A DNA stretch of 64,000 nucleotides from Pisaster brevispinus. Taxonomy: Eukaryota; Echinodermata; Asteroidea; Forcipulatida; Asteriidae. The translations under genes were made by a program, and so were the position numbers. The stretch is from positions 22,080,527-22,144,526 of the forward strand of contig JAMKCF010000004.1 of assembly GCA_023634235.1 (NCBI GenBank). The letters run 5' to 3'. Below the pieces are notes generated by a model. The model saw nothing but the letters and a program-made list of their open reading frames with translations. It had not been told where the DNA came from and made no database searches. This document shows positions 50,590 through 63,188 of this stretch, in pieces; position 1 is the stretch's first letter, and every line of letters begins with the position of its first letter.

Positions 50590-51630
50590 GTGTTCAGGCA
50601 CAACAATACAAAACAATTTGTTTTGTGTCAGACAATGGTTGCCATTTGTAATGTCTGTGACGTCTGTGACTTGGTGATTTTCCTTAATAACATCAATTTG
50701 TTGGTCAATATTTTTTGGAATTAGTTCTTGTCTCACAAGTCAGTTCTTCATCCTCTTAAAATGTGATTTGGTTCCCGTGCCTTCACATTATCTCACTTCG
50801 TTCTTAATCCCATTGTACCGGTTTTTTTCTTGTTCCATGTACGATATTTTTGGTTGTGAACACGTCAACCAACGTGAAATAATTAATGTGTAAATTATAT
50901 ATTCATGTAATAACAACGCAGTTGTAAAGTCATTTCAAACTCAGCCCTGCTTGCATTTGAATTGAATATAGCGGTTTTGTCGAAGTCAGTACTTATGTTT
51001 TCGATGTGAAAATTCACCCAAAGTTATAATGGTGCATGAAAAACGTACCAGCAGATTGTCTGGGTTTTTAAACCTCTTTTATAACGAAAGTACACAAGTG
51101 TCAAGGTACGCGTGATCATCTGGGGGAAACAAATGGTAAATCCCCCCTCCGAATTGGAGCCGAGCCATATCATTATCGGTTTTATATTTACATACAATCC
51201 GGCTCGAATTCAAATCCGGGATGAAATTTGCTTCAAAACCGGAACTAACTTTCCGGAACAGACCAGAATCACTCTCACAAGGTCTTCGGGGGGAGACAAT
51301 ACAATCTTACCAAAATATACCACTTTTCCTTTCATTGATGTTCCATGGGAACAACAGCTCATTGGAACTTCATGGGAACCGAAGTTCTCCAGTGAGATCT
51401 GGTTCATCGACGTCTGCAAGGCACAGCCCGTATGTACAGGGTTTTAAAATGACGCTTCCTCTCTCATGAGGAAACAACCATTGGGAATATTTTTCACAAC
51501 TTCCTTCTAAAATGAACTTGTGGTTACTACAATTATAATGTGGGCATATACGCCTGGCTCCCCACGTCTTCATTTCCATGCCTCAACGCTGTGGTATAAA
51601 AGCTATTTTCTTTGTGTGGTGGTAAATGGT
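50590..51630 (-). other. Probable ELK 3' UTR, proximal part
   Basis: Sequence just past the ELK stop with no open frame of note. Extent depends on the poly(A) site used. Confidence 0.35.
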
Positions 51631-52805
51631 CTATGGTACAACAATGGGTTTGGTTGTCGAGGGTGAAAACACCACGGTTGGGGTGTGGATAGGCATCATG
51701 CCAGACACCGAGACGGGTGCCCCGGTTAGTCCGTTGATTATGGCGGGAAATTGAAATGTGTTCATCTGAGAATTCATGGAGGGGCTTAGTGCGAGAGGGC
51801 TGAGGGTGCTCCAGAAGTGTAGAGGTACGAGGGGTGTACCCGGTTGACCGAAGAGGGGGCTAGCTACCATGATAGGTGTGCCGGGTAGGGGAGTGTGTGG
51901 CCCGGCGTAGCACGGCACCGTGAGTCCGTTACTCGTGGTGAGGAAAGAGGGACTAGACGTGGACATCTTCGTGGGCATAGTGGTGGTGTAAAAGTCACTT
52001 TTGGGTGTGTGCAAGGTGGCTATCGGAATCGGTCTGGGTCTATTGCTTGAACTGCTTGTGACCGTTGATGTACTGGGGGTACAGATAGTGGTGAAGGGAC
52101 GCCCGGTGCTTGTGACTAGGCGTGGCTCAGCTGTGAGCCTCGCTTCCACGGAACCCGGTGACAAGGCACGGGTTCTGGGGCTGCACGGGGTTGCAGCCCT
52201 GGCGTGCTCAGTCGGGTGGGAACTGCTGCTGACTCGCAACGGAGGTGAAGCAGAGCTCCACCGGTGCTCGTGTGCAGCGCCAGACTCCTCCCTGTGCACC
52301 TTAGAGACCGTGTCGTGCTCTGAGGTCAACTGGGGTGGTCGCGCCAGCGGGCTCGGTACGTATCTTGGCGACTCGCGGTGGTAGTGCTCAATATGTCCTG
52401 CGGGACTCCTCCTCAGTTTCTCAACAGCGTTCTCGATCCCCGGGTAACTCTGGGGCCTGGAGGTAGTCACCGTGGCCGGCCCGTCCATCGCTTCCATCTT
52501 CACACGAAATGGGATTTTGTTCTCCGTTTTGACAATCTCCGGGAAGGACACAAACTTGTAGACGAACTTTTGACCCATGACCTTTTTGATGATGTTCTTA
52601 TCGTAGTAATACCGCAGGGCGCGGCTCAGCTTGTCATAGTTCATGTTGGTTTTGTTTTTGCGAAGCCCCCACATCCGGGCCACTTCCTCGGCGTTATTCA
52701 GCTTAAATTCACCCTCGTTCCCAGTCCATGTGATGAGATGTTGGTTGCTTTTGTCCATCAGGAGTTCGAGCAGAAATTGCCAGAGAGTGACACTGGCCTC
52801 CATAC
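51631..52805 (-). CDS. ELK: ELK coding exon 3 (ETS domain to stop)
   Basis: Acceptor tatctgtatag, then gt-ATG-GAG; the conventional ELK start Met is at 52803-52801. One exon holds the whole ETS domain and C-terminal region. Stop TAA... read on minus at the 51631 end, after KPIVVP. Confidence 0.92.
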
Positions 52806-55800
52806 CTATACAGATAAATAAATAAAAAATAACAGAGTACATGTATTAGACATCATGCGAAAAATAAATCTTGGGAGCGAGGTTTACTCAAAGGTCAAAA
52901 TGCCACGTGAATTCTTACAAAAAAAATCACCCTATTCAACACTCAAATACCCACACCAAATAGCTACACACACAATTTGCTGTTAGTGCTGTAAGTTTTA
53001 CATTTATGAAACAGACACAGTTTAATCCCTGGACCTTCAGAAGCTGGTGCAAAGTTATAGCAGCTTGATTGTCGCTAGTATGCAAAATTCGCACAGAGTC
53101 GTTGTTCAAAAGAGACACACGAGACCTTCCACCATTTTGCGTATACAATTTGTGTCTTTTTTCCCCCGCATAAACACTCTTTCAATAACAGCTAATTACA
53201 AATGAAGTATCACCAATTAAGAGCACAATAGTTTTTAGTGAAAGAGCTATCAATTGTTATGTCGATTATGTTTTTCGACGTTAGCAATCAACGAACGATT
53301 TAAAGCATTTGCCTAGACCAGAAGTTGATTGATTGCTTGCACCAATCACCTTTGTGCACCGAATGAGCGATTGGAACAAAAGACCCTTCCTAGGTAATTC
53401 TTGGTAAGACCAGTTATGAGTTGCGGTAGTCAAGCGTGAAGGGAGAGCAGATGTCGGTACAAACAATGACTTTTGAATCTAATAAACGGTTGATTTTTTT
53501 TTTTCATTGCCCAACGAGTGGCAATAAATTGTTAATTTGTAGTATTTCAAACATGAGCTCATTAACGTCTTTCTCATACACTGCATTCAAAACTGGTGGG
53601 TTCAAGGCTGCTCAAAAATAAAGTGATTAAAGGTTCGTGTTTTGCAAAATGTCAAAAGTGGTTCACGACGTAGGTTAGTTATAAATAATTTGAAGCTCCA
53701 CTTATAAGAGGGGCTCCAAGGTCAAATTGAATTTTGTGATGCACTCGGTTTTTTTTCAAAAGATGGAGTCCTCATAAATGTGGAGGGGCGGTTACGAGTC
53801 TCTACCTCGCGTTAAAATGGTGTAAACTATCGTTTTGTTCTTTCAGAGCAGAATTTGAAACATGACGTCATTGGACGGCAACAAACAAATCGGCCTGTAC
53901 ATTCCAAAGAGGAATTTAAGGGCCAGTCATAAGCTCAAAATTCAATGCCGTTTTGATTTAATATCACCAGAATTCAGAAATGAAAACGCTTGCATTTGCT
54001 GTGTTTTGTTTTATCCTGAAAAACTTCATTGGCGCACATTATTTGACGCACTGTTCAAAAATCCCAGTTTCTAAGAACTGTGAACAAAACTGATACATGT
54101 GCATTCACAATGTTTCATTATTGCATGTGTGAATTGTGCAAATTCACTTCCACGTCTCACTCCGTTTGTTCATCTCGAAGCAACAACAAAACAAAAAAAC
54201 ACATTTCGCAATGTTTGTTTAAGCGCTGCACACTAATTTAACTATTGCAGTCCGGGTCTAAAAGGAAAGTGAAACGACCGGAAGCTCTCATTGCTCTAAT
54301 ATCCCTCAAATCCTGTTGATTTCTTCCCCTAAATGAGCGCCAATTCGCCGGGTTCATGCTATTGGCAGACTGAACAGGAAGCTATGGTCATAACCACCGG
54401 ACGATGCATCCAGGGGCTTGTACCAGCCTAGCCCCCTCGTGCCAGGTACCCGCACTATGTTTATCTCTCCAACAATATGGATTAATCAATGCACAAACGG
54501 AACGAACATCCGGTGACGTCATGGTCAGTTGGGTGAGTCAAGTTTTTACTTCCGGCTTCGGGTTGGATTTTGAGATTGCTCCTCTCGTGATCTCGTGATG
54601 TTCTGTAAACTGGTTAACCACCTCCACCCCCTAATGATTTACATAAACAGCCGCCGATTGATGCAACCGTTCAACATTATGATGGGAACAAGCGAGCACA
54701 TTTCAACTATTTCATGTTCGATTTTTCCTCATGTCAGAATCAGAAGATTACTTGAAATTGAAAAGTAACAACAAACAAACCACGTTGTTTTCATTTTTAA
54801 ATTAGTGAAGTAAAACAATTGTCTGGGGATTTCTATATTTCCAAATGAACTGAAAGCCATTAACATACTTGTAAGCACAAATAACCCTTATTTGTTTTCA
54901 AACACGTGACTAAAATGATTTACTAATAACTGTTTCATGAACGCCTTCTAAATGCCTGTTTAGTAGTTCTCAAACTGTTCACGGAATCAATTTCAACGCT
55001 GTTTGGAGTGACTCTTCAACCGAATCTTGAGGGTATTTTCCTAAAGACGGTGACTGGGACTCTCGGGTTTCAAGGAGTAAGTTATCCCCGGCAACTGCAT
55101 CATCATCGGTACCCTCGACTGTGGCACTCCAAGTGTGATTTCAAATTGTTGATATTGATAATAAAAGTGAACATCTTCGCTATGCGAATGGGTCATGCAC
55201 ATCTGCATAACTCACGCCCCTCTCTCTCTCTCGACAATCCTTCATACATGTTTTATTATCACACCGACAACAAACAGTGGCACTGGGTAGTCCAATAAAC
55301 AAAAAGGTGTTTTTTGTAATAAACGTCGCTCTGTGTATATCCCACTTCTTCCACCACGAAGTTTATATGTACAACATGTACATGTACACGTAACAAGGAA
55401 AACTTATAAATCACACTATTTTAGGTGGTGAGTCGTCCCATTGTGGTGGTATTGAAGTTTGTACGTCACATTGAAAATGTGCCAAATCATCATAGCGTAA
55501 GGGCAATTTGTTTGTATTTTATTGAAACGCACATCAGTTGGTTTGGGTTTTTTTTAAAGGTAGTTTGGTGAATAGTTATGTTTCTTTGGCTTGATTGTCA
55601 CTGAAGCTTAATAGTACCCATGCGTGACTAGACTACATGAATTGGACACATTTTTTTGCGATAAGTAATTCCCTCCAACAATGTACTGGTGGGAGATTAC
55701 ACAGACGAAAAGACAAACCAGTAAACTACCATGATGATAATTTCATCATTTTTTCTTTCTTTCTATAAGTGATCAGCGCTGCTTACCTTTCAGCTTTCCT

Positions 55801-58800
55801 GCTGTGACCGCGTGCGTTGGTTGAACTGTGTTTTGTAAGTCCATCGGTTGGTCAGCCTGGTACTCTGATTTCACCATCGTAGGGGTGGGTACACGCCCAG
55901 GGCCCGGTTTCTCTAAAGGAACCAGCGTAAAACAAGTATACATCGTCAAATACCGAAGACAGTCACAACTTTAATATAAAACGAGGCTCTTATCAATAAA
56001 TACACACAAAACCACGTCTCCGACCCAAGAGAACCACCGGAGAACTGTGAGAACAAACTTGTGCGAGTGGCTCTCGCCCCGGGCAAAATGTAATTATGCT
56101 ACAACTTCCCCGTTGGAGGGACCTTTTTACAAGGAAACAAGAGATCCCGCGCAAACCTTGACGTGCGGGAAGTGGCACGGAGTGCATGCCTGGTTATTGT
56201 GAACTGATATATAATGTACACGTATATGATAATAATATCTTTAGCTTATTATCAAGTATACGCGGTAATCTACTTTTACTTCAACTCGAGTCTCACCCTG
56301 AAACGAAAACGTGTTCGAACAGGAAGTCCGTTGTATATACAAAAAACAGGTAGAGCTATATCAGCACTATTTAAAAATTTGTGGTGATATAAGTTGGATG
56401 GCATTGCGATAGTTTCGATAGATTAAGTATCGCAATAACACAACATTATTGTTGAGTTAGCATGAGCTGTGAACATGTTTAACAACTTTAGAACTAACAT
56501 GAGCTTAGGCAAGGTTTCGCTGTACTCATAAACAGAACAGGCACGTGATTTCTACGGATGTGTCCTGATTTGAGGATTTTCTCAAATTACCATGAGCCCT
56601 TCAAGTTTTCTTGAAAGAAGTAAAGCAGTCACCAAAGGGACAAATAAATAGTCCATGTTGGAGTTTGGACAAATAAATAGTCCATGTTGTAGTTTTGCAT
56701 TTCTGGTGATGCAAAGAGTCTGTAAACCTCCTGAATAATATTGTAATGTCCCTCGGGTTCCGGATCTGCAATAGACCTTATGCACTGACGCCTTCCAGCC
56801 GCCATCTTAGAGGCAAAACGGTGACGTAACAATCAAAACGCACAGATTTATACGCGCGGCGCACAGGATTGGCCAATGAACAACCTCCTTTTGACCTCTA
56901 TAGGCGAGGGCGCCCTACTGAAGTGACGTCATGTGCATAATAAGGGATGACAATAACTGTTTCGGTGACTGAAACAGTTATTGGTCACAGCCACGAAAAC
57001 GCACCCCAAATCCCATCCCTGCGTAAATTATAATCAATAACAATCCCCTACTTTAAGGAAGGCTCTTTACTGTTCTTGCTGTAATGTGTAAATTCTGCTG
57101 GTGACAATGCTTCCACTGAGCTCAAAGACTTTAAGCCATTTCAAGTCAGATTGTTAGACACTTTTATTCAATCATTTAGGAAGCACTTCTTTTAGAGACA
57201 CACTCATTTTCAACTTTGTAGTAGTCTTGGGTTTTGTTCATGTTAGATCATCCTTTTTCTGGAATGTTCTATCTTTATGATGAGGTTTGATGCTTGTCAC
57301 AGCACTGTGATCTAAATGAAATGGCGCTTCACAAGATTTTATTATTAAGAATAATAAGTTGTTACTATTATGATACATGTATAAACTCAACTTATTACTA
57401 TGAATAATGTATAAACTAAATAACGGGTGCAGTGTGTATGTTTGGTATTTTTTATAAAACTTTTTTTTCACAGATATCTGATGAGAAATTGTTCTTGACT
57501 ATCAAAAGCTCGTAATTCCCTTAGAACTAAGTTCTTGTCGAGACAACTTTTCAATTTAACCAACATGAAATTGAAAACGAGACTTTGTAAGCATTAAATT
57601 TACTTCACTGCAGAATCTTGGGTGTTAAAATTGACACCATGGGTGGTTTCACATACTGATACAAAAGAAGGAATCAACATTAACATCATACGGTGTTAAA
57701 ACAACACCGATGTTACCGCGCTGATTCCTTTTTTTTGTATCTTTCGGTATCTGTATGTCACAACACTCATGGTGTCAAATTTAATACCACAGTTTTTGCA
57801 GTCTGCACGTACAAAGCACTCATGAGGCTTGATACTGCTAAACAGTAAATCTGAAAGGTACTCACGACTGGTTAAAAAAACAAAACAGTTTCATTAAATA
57901 TAAACCACAACAACAGAGTAACCCCCATCCACCTCACACCAAACACGCCTATAATAATAGTACCATTATACCTTTTGTACGGATACATTATAGTGCACCG
58001 TTTGGTTTGTAAAACACCTGCATGGTTCAGGTGTACAGACGGAGATTGTGGACCCAAACCAAACAGCGCTGTATCCACCACATGTACATCTCAAAATGGT
58101 TTTAGTGGTTTTAGAATTTTAGAAATGTACTGTTCCTTAGCAATGGCTAAACGGTTTTCTCAATTCGACTCACCTTTGTGGAGTTTTGTGCCAGAAATTT
58201 CGAAACTTAAGTACACGCCCAGCGTGTTTGATCGATTAGTCAAAAGATTGTACAAGCAACGAAATGACGCCGTCGCGCCCGTTATCAAGAAACCACCTAG
58301 TGACCCAATCCATATGGCATGCAATCAGTCACAAGGGGATCGTAGAAACCCTAATACGTACCCCTAGGGGTAGTCCTTGACCCTGTGGTGACACCATTCT
58401 GCGATGATGTCATAAGCTCTGGTATGTAGCGAGTTTCCCCGAACAGAATGCACGTCTGCGGCACAACAATTGCAAAGGGGCAACCCCATACAAAAACGAC
58501 ACACCAAATTTGGTTAAGTCGGGGGTGTGTGTGTGTGTACCTACACATTGCATGTGTATGTTGACATAAACAACACACAGTTTACATTGGGTCTCGTCAG
58601 TCAAAATTGACGATAAATTGGACCGTAGAGTAAGGGATTTTGACGAACAAGCACATTCCTTGATTGCATTTCGATCATTCCAACAGTTGAATAACGCGGA
58701 AGAATTCGAAGTTTTGTGTTTATTTTCTGGAAACAGGTTGTCGGTGCAGGATGACATTTTTTTGTGTCGAGTCACATTTTGATTCGAGTCAGGCCGCTCA

Positions 58801-59320
58801 ACATCACACTGCCTTGTGTTAACCGCAAAATGGCGCCATTGTTGGGGGAGTTAATGTACCGGAAGTCCATCATAGTGAGTTTTTGGAAATATGCTCTCAA
58901 ACATTGTACTTTGTTTGTGTTGTTTTCCTTTGAGGCAGACCGGACAAGTTGAGTGCAAATTTTGTAAAATGAAACAAGGAAAAGTCTTTGAAAAACAATT
59001 CTGTATTACTATTTATCGACATAAAATGTCATCAACGGTTTTAAAGTTACCAAAGTTTTGTGAAAACAGAACAACAGTAAAAAATCTTTTTACGGTTCAT
59101 AGACTACATTTTATTGTGAGATCCAAGCATCTTTCTTTCCTTCGCGATCTTACATACAAATTAAAAAGAATCAAACACAATTTACAACCAGCCTCACGTC
59201 AATGAGTGAAACCTCATAAAATACCTTACCTTTGTTGTGAGATTTATCCGGGTGGTGTTCATCGATCGGACTCGAGGCGGGAGCGGTGGGTGAAGGGGCC
59301 CGATTGTGGTTGGTTAACAT
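51631..59320 (-). CDS. ELK: ELK-family ETS transcription factor (3 coding exons, 463 aa)
   Basis: Coding exons: 59320-59230, 55912-55787, 52805-51631. The ETS domain (about residues 76-160) starts [14 protein letters not shown] and includes [20 protein letters not shown] then [11 protein letters not shown], almost identical to vertebrate ELK1/3/4; it binds GGAA sites. The C-terminus has [12 protein letters not shown] (403-414), matching the phosphorylated TCF C-domain, and FQFP (423-426), an ERK-docking motif, plus many Ser/Thr-Pro sites. SUMO-type motifs VKTE and VKME follow the ETS domain. Unusual: 73 residues precede the usual Met-Glu start, and no B-box (SRF contact) is visible. Acts in the nucleus downstream of MAP kinases. 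Which vertebrate paralogue it matches cannot be said; it is probably pre-duplication. Confidence 0.9.
52806..55786 (-). other. ELK intron 3
   Basis: About 3 kb between the extension exon and the ETS exon. No array or recognised transposon. A plus-strand ORF at 53862-54074 has no splice or family support. Confidence 0.45.
55787..55912 (-). CDS. ELK: ELK coding exon 2 (N-terminal extension)
   Basis: Acceptor ctggttcctttag, donor gaaag|gtaagc, 126 nt. Joined in phase it reads [20 protein letters not shown] onward to [10 protein letters not shown] and runs straight into MEASVTLW. Contains VKSE, a SUMO-type motif, and an internal Met that could also initiate. Confidence 0.75.
56772..56945. mobile_element. 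CRE-carrying MITE, copy 4
   Basis: Left end tagaccttatgcactgacg; right end worn (gtgcataataaggg). TGACGTCA at 56924-56931. In ELK intron 2. Confidence 0.6.
56951..56983. repeat. Perfect 13-bp hairpin
   Basis: caataactgtttc at 56951-56963 pairs with gaaacagttattg at 56971-56983 across a 7-nt loop, directly beside CRE-MITE copy 4. Confidence 0.85.
57620..57790. mobile_element. Foldback MITE, about 171 bp
   Basis: Arms ggtgttaaaattgacaccat and atggtgtcaaatttaatacc are inverted. Complementarity continues inward (gaaggaatca / tgattccttt), with an inner cggtgttaaaacaacaccg hairpin. Confidence 0.7.
59230..59320 (-). CDS. ELK: ELK coding exon 1 (N-terminal extension)
   Basis: ATG at 59320-59318 starts [20 protein letters not shown] and [10 protein letters not shown], a Pro/Ser-rich disordered stretch. 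Donor acaaag|gtaagg. The exon probably begins at 59387 (acceptor tttcctttctcgccag), giving 67 leader bases. No upstream in-frame ATG in this exon. Confidence 0.7.
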
Positions 59321-60944
59321 GATGGTCAGATCACGGACACGACGCCCCGAATTCAAATCGCGAAAGGACAGCCGATGTCGATAGGTTCTGGCGAGAAAGG
59401 AAAATACGCAACAAAATCAGGATGTGCAGTTTAAAAAAAATGTTGACGCTCGATGTCTCGAAGGCAGTTTTAAAGATGACTGAAGAATTGAGTTGATACT
59501 CAAAATGCCAAATTAAAAAAACTGTCCGTCGCAGAAAATCCTAGAACACACTCCCACATCGGACTCGAATCTTAGACAGAAATGCATACTAATCAAAACT
59601 GGCTACAAAATATGGATGTTTTTCTTTTCTTTTGTCGGTCTTCGAAACGAAATATATCTATTATACGAGTGATCATAAAGTATTGCTGTGACTGACCGTC
59701 TTTTGAAACTGATCGTCATCGAAAAACTCCGACCGGTACTAAATGACATCTGCAAAAGCTCCGAGTCTTAAAACTCTGCTCACACAAACCATATTCATTA
59801 CACAAATCCGCAAACATTAACATTACGCCAGGCCAGTGATGGTTTCATATGACGTCATAATGATGACATCCACGCATGCTCCATAATTGTTGTTTTTTAA
59901 GGCTCCGGATGCCCTTTTTCAAACCCTAGGACGAATACGGTTTCTTTTGTGTGTTCCGGGCGGAAAACAGTTTCAATGCAAGACGTGGGTACCGCGCGAC
60001 GGGAAGTCGATCATGTTTTTGCAAAATTAAGGGCTTCGAGAAAAGGACATTCAATTAATCTGTGAGCCACTCTTGCGAAGGATAACGCTAGTTTTTTCTA
60101 TCATCATCTGACTGTACAATAAACGTAATAATGTCACTATAGAAAAACACAGGTCTTATATTAATTTGATATGACAGCCCAGCCCAGTGTCATTTTGAGG
60201 GCATGCACTAAAATCGTCGAGCTTCATTGAAAACCTGAACATTATGTGCGAACGCGCGACAAAAAGTGGGCGTACACAAACCACGGTGCGACTAACCCAA
60301 GTGTAGTTATTCAATTCATATCATTATGAAAAAAATAATAACTGGGAAGAAATTAACTCGTGAAGTACCTTGATGATAAGTTGGCGTTGCCATTTAGTTT
60401 TACATCTTGTTGGAGTTTGAGCATCATTTATAGTTGTTGGCTATACACGCTCTTTACGTAAAGTAAAACTACTGTGACCATTTCAAATGCTGATGATTTT
60501 CATACACTTTTTTGACAAAGAATTCTACAGTAAAATGATTGTGGCACAGAGTAAAATGGGGGAAAAATAGCTCGTGAATTTTTTTTTTTATGATCTTAGG
60601 TTTTACACTTTGGAATTTGAGAATTCCGTTGTCTGTAGTGCACCCTCTTTCAATAGTAAAACTACTGCAAACATTTCAAAATGCTTTTGATGTTATCACA
60701 AACTAAACAATCAATTATTAAATGAATTTAAATGAATTTCAAATAGCGAATACATGTAGTTATAACTGGTTATTGTCTTCGGAATTCTACTTTATCATTT
60801 TAAGGTGTACTTGCGTCACAGACTTGACCAGTGGATGTACGCTTCACGATTGAACAGTGAACGATGTTTCTTGTACAGCGTAGCAAAATGCTACACAGAT
60901 TGTATCAGTGGCTACTCAAACATCATGTTTTTCCACTCGATATT

Positions 60945-61115
60945 GGCATTGACTGCTGGCTTGGCATTTCATCTTTGAGAGGGCAAGGCCATTTTCACTC
61001 TGCAAAGGGGCACTTCCATTGGAAAAATCTTTTAAAGTCTAATGGAAAGCTTCTGATGGGGGCACCGAGGCCAGGACCAGGGGAACAAGAGGCCGTGGCA
61101 TCCGTGTAATTTCAG
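60945..61115. repeat. Interspersed repeat (aaggccattttcattttgca family), copy 2
   Basis: Counterpart of 29065-29240: gggcaaggccattttcactc, ggggcacttccattggaaaa, gaggccaggaccaggggaac. Confidence 0.55.
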
Positions 61116-62289
61116 GTCTGTCACTCTGGCCACAAAATCTGCTCAGTCAAAACATTTCGCCTTGTCTGAAATCGTTCCATGCTATAAGCAAAGTTCTCAG
61201 TTTATCCTCACTACATTCCGGGAGCAAACCTGTAGCTGTAGTCATTCTATTTCCTTTCCAAATTCATTTCTTTTTGGCTTGGCCTCTAAAACTGGGAAAT
61301 ATTTACGGTAGAAGCCGATTTTTCCCTTCTAATTGGACATCGTGCTGCATGTTAAAACATCGTTAATGGCACTGAGCTTTATGGAGTCATCAATCCATAT
61401 CGTGAAAGCACACACAAACACCCACACACGTGGAAACAGTACGTAGAACTGATGGAAAGCCCATAGCTTTGGTAACCAAGAGCTTCTTGCATATTTGCTT
61501 AATTCATTTCGAAGGCAGGTTTTTTCAATTAAAACTCCACGTGACGTATGGAGGCCAGGCTAACCCCAATTTTAGTTTACTGGCGGGATATATAAGGCCT
61601 ATGGCTCTTACAATACAACTTTCTTTTGTTCTTTGCCGTCCATTGTTCTTTTGGAACTTGATTTGTACTCGTGTTATAATTGAGCTGCATTTTGTTTTAA
61701 ACATATATTTAATAATTGTGTACAGAAAGATTGTGTGGTGAGTTTGTACAGTTAATTAAATTGGTTGTTGCTGCAGTAACTCGCAGTATTGCGCACTATA
61801 TATGTAGTTGTATTAAGTATCGACAAAACAAGGAAAATGTCTACTGCCTGAAATCATGGAGCAATTGCTCCATGCTGAAATACATTCACCGGTATTGAAA
61901 TCATTCTTCAATCAAATCTAAACATTTATGATTTGAACATGATTATTCCCTCATAAAATATGTTAACCCATACATACTGAGAAATATTTATATATATATA
62001 TACAAAAAAGAGCTATAGAAAGGAACTGTTTCTGAGAAAAGCGGAATTATTTGGCCTGGTTTTAGGCGAGGAGGTCGGACCTAGGCAGCGAAACATCCGG
62101 CAGAGCACCGAGTCTCGGTAAAATTTGTAATCAACCCGGATGTCCGGGCTGCATGCGTCCGGGCTCGCCGCACGGTGCAGATAAAAAGGAAAAGAAATCA
62201 ATGTATTCGTAGATAAGGCCACCTGTTCCAGTTAGCTTTATAGACCGTACGTGCGATGCTGGCCCGTATTCCACCGGGGCTGGTTATAA

Positions 62290-62600
62290 GGGGGGGGGGG
62301 GGGGGGGGGTGTGGGGGAGACCTCGCAGTTTCACACGTGTGTGTGTACAGATGATAAGATTGCAATGTACTGCTTTGATAATTTTACAAATTAATAATTA
62401 TAAGCTTCCTGCACGCTGGCTCAAGTCAAATGACTTAAATGGATTTAGGGTATGTGTTTTTAAGCTGGTTTTATTTCCTTGTTTGATTATTACCTTACGA
62501 AAGCAGCCCCCCCCCCCCCCCCACGTCCACACACACACGCACTCGTCTTCATTCTGCTAAACACAAGCTCTTTTGTTTCTTAAAAAAAAAAAAAAAAATT
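62290..62600. repeat. Homopolymer cluster: poly-G, poly-C, poly-A
   Basis: A G-run of roughly 20 near 62291-62310, a C-run of roughly 15 near 62507-62522 followed by CA repeats, and an A-run near 62582-62598. Confidence 0.85.
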
Positions 62601-63188
62601 CTGACAATGTAAAAACTGACCAGCACTCAGCAGAATTTCTGCCATCACCCCCCAATAAATGAACAAACCTTCCGTTTGAGCTTTTTTGCAAAAGGTTGAT
62701 TATATTTATAAATGAGGTAATTTTTTCTCCCCCGATGCCGTGTTCGTTGACACAGAAACCTGAATGTTTGCCAATACCATGCAATAACTCTGTTGGGTTT
62801 CCTCGTTGATAAACTGTACAACAAAGTAAACAAAACCCCGGGAATCTAGACGACATCCTGAGGTGGTTTATTTCACACACAAAGTTCACGAAGCATTTTT
62901 GTCTTTCGTAAGACCAGCTGCTGCAAGTTCCTCCACGCTCTAACGCCGTGTATATACGGTGGCTAATTTTAATATCTGAATAATTATAGTATCGACTACC
63001 ATGTGAGTATGCTAAACCAATCCTTGCCCATCAATCAACGGCACAATCCAGGCTACACAATGAATCAAGTTTGAGTAAAAACATGCAAAACTTTCCAAAT
63101 TCTACCTCTATTTTTGCTGATGCAATTTGAAATACCGCACGGTCCAGAAAAATCCAGCAAATCTATGTGTAAAAAAAAAGTGACTCAC

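Larger units (their letters stand above)
59388..63188 (-). other. ELK intron 1
   Basis: About 3.8 kb between the leader exon and coding exon 1. Holds a TGACGTCA at 59850-59857, the repeat at 60945-61115, and homopolymer tracts at 62290-62600. Nothing else recognised. Confidence 0.45.

Noticed and set aside
52001..52821. Plus-strand ORFs of 127 and 147 residues
   Set aside because: Antisense shadows of the ELK ETS exon.
53862..54074. Small plus-strand gene in ELK intron 3
   Set aside because: A 70-codon open frame with no splice context, repeat or family signal.
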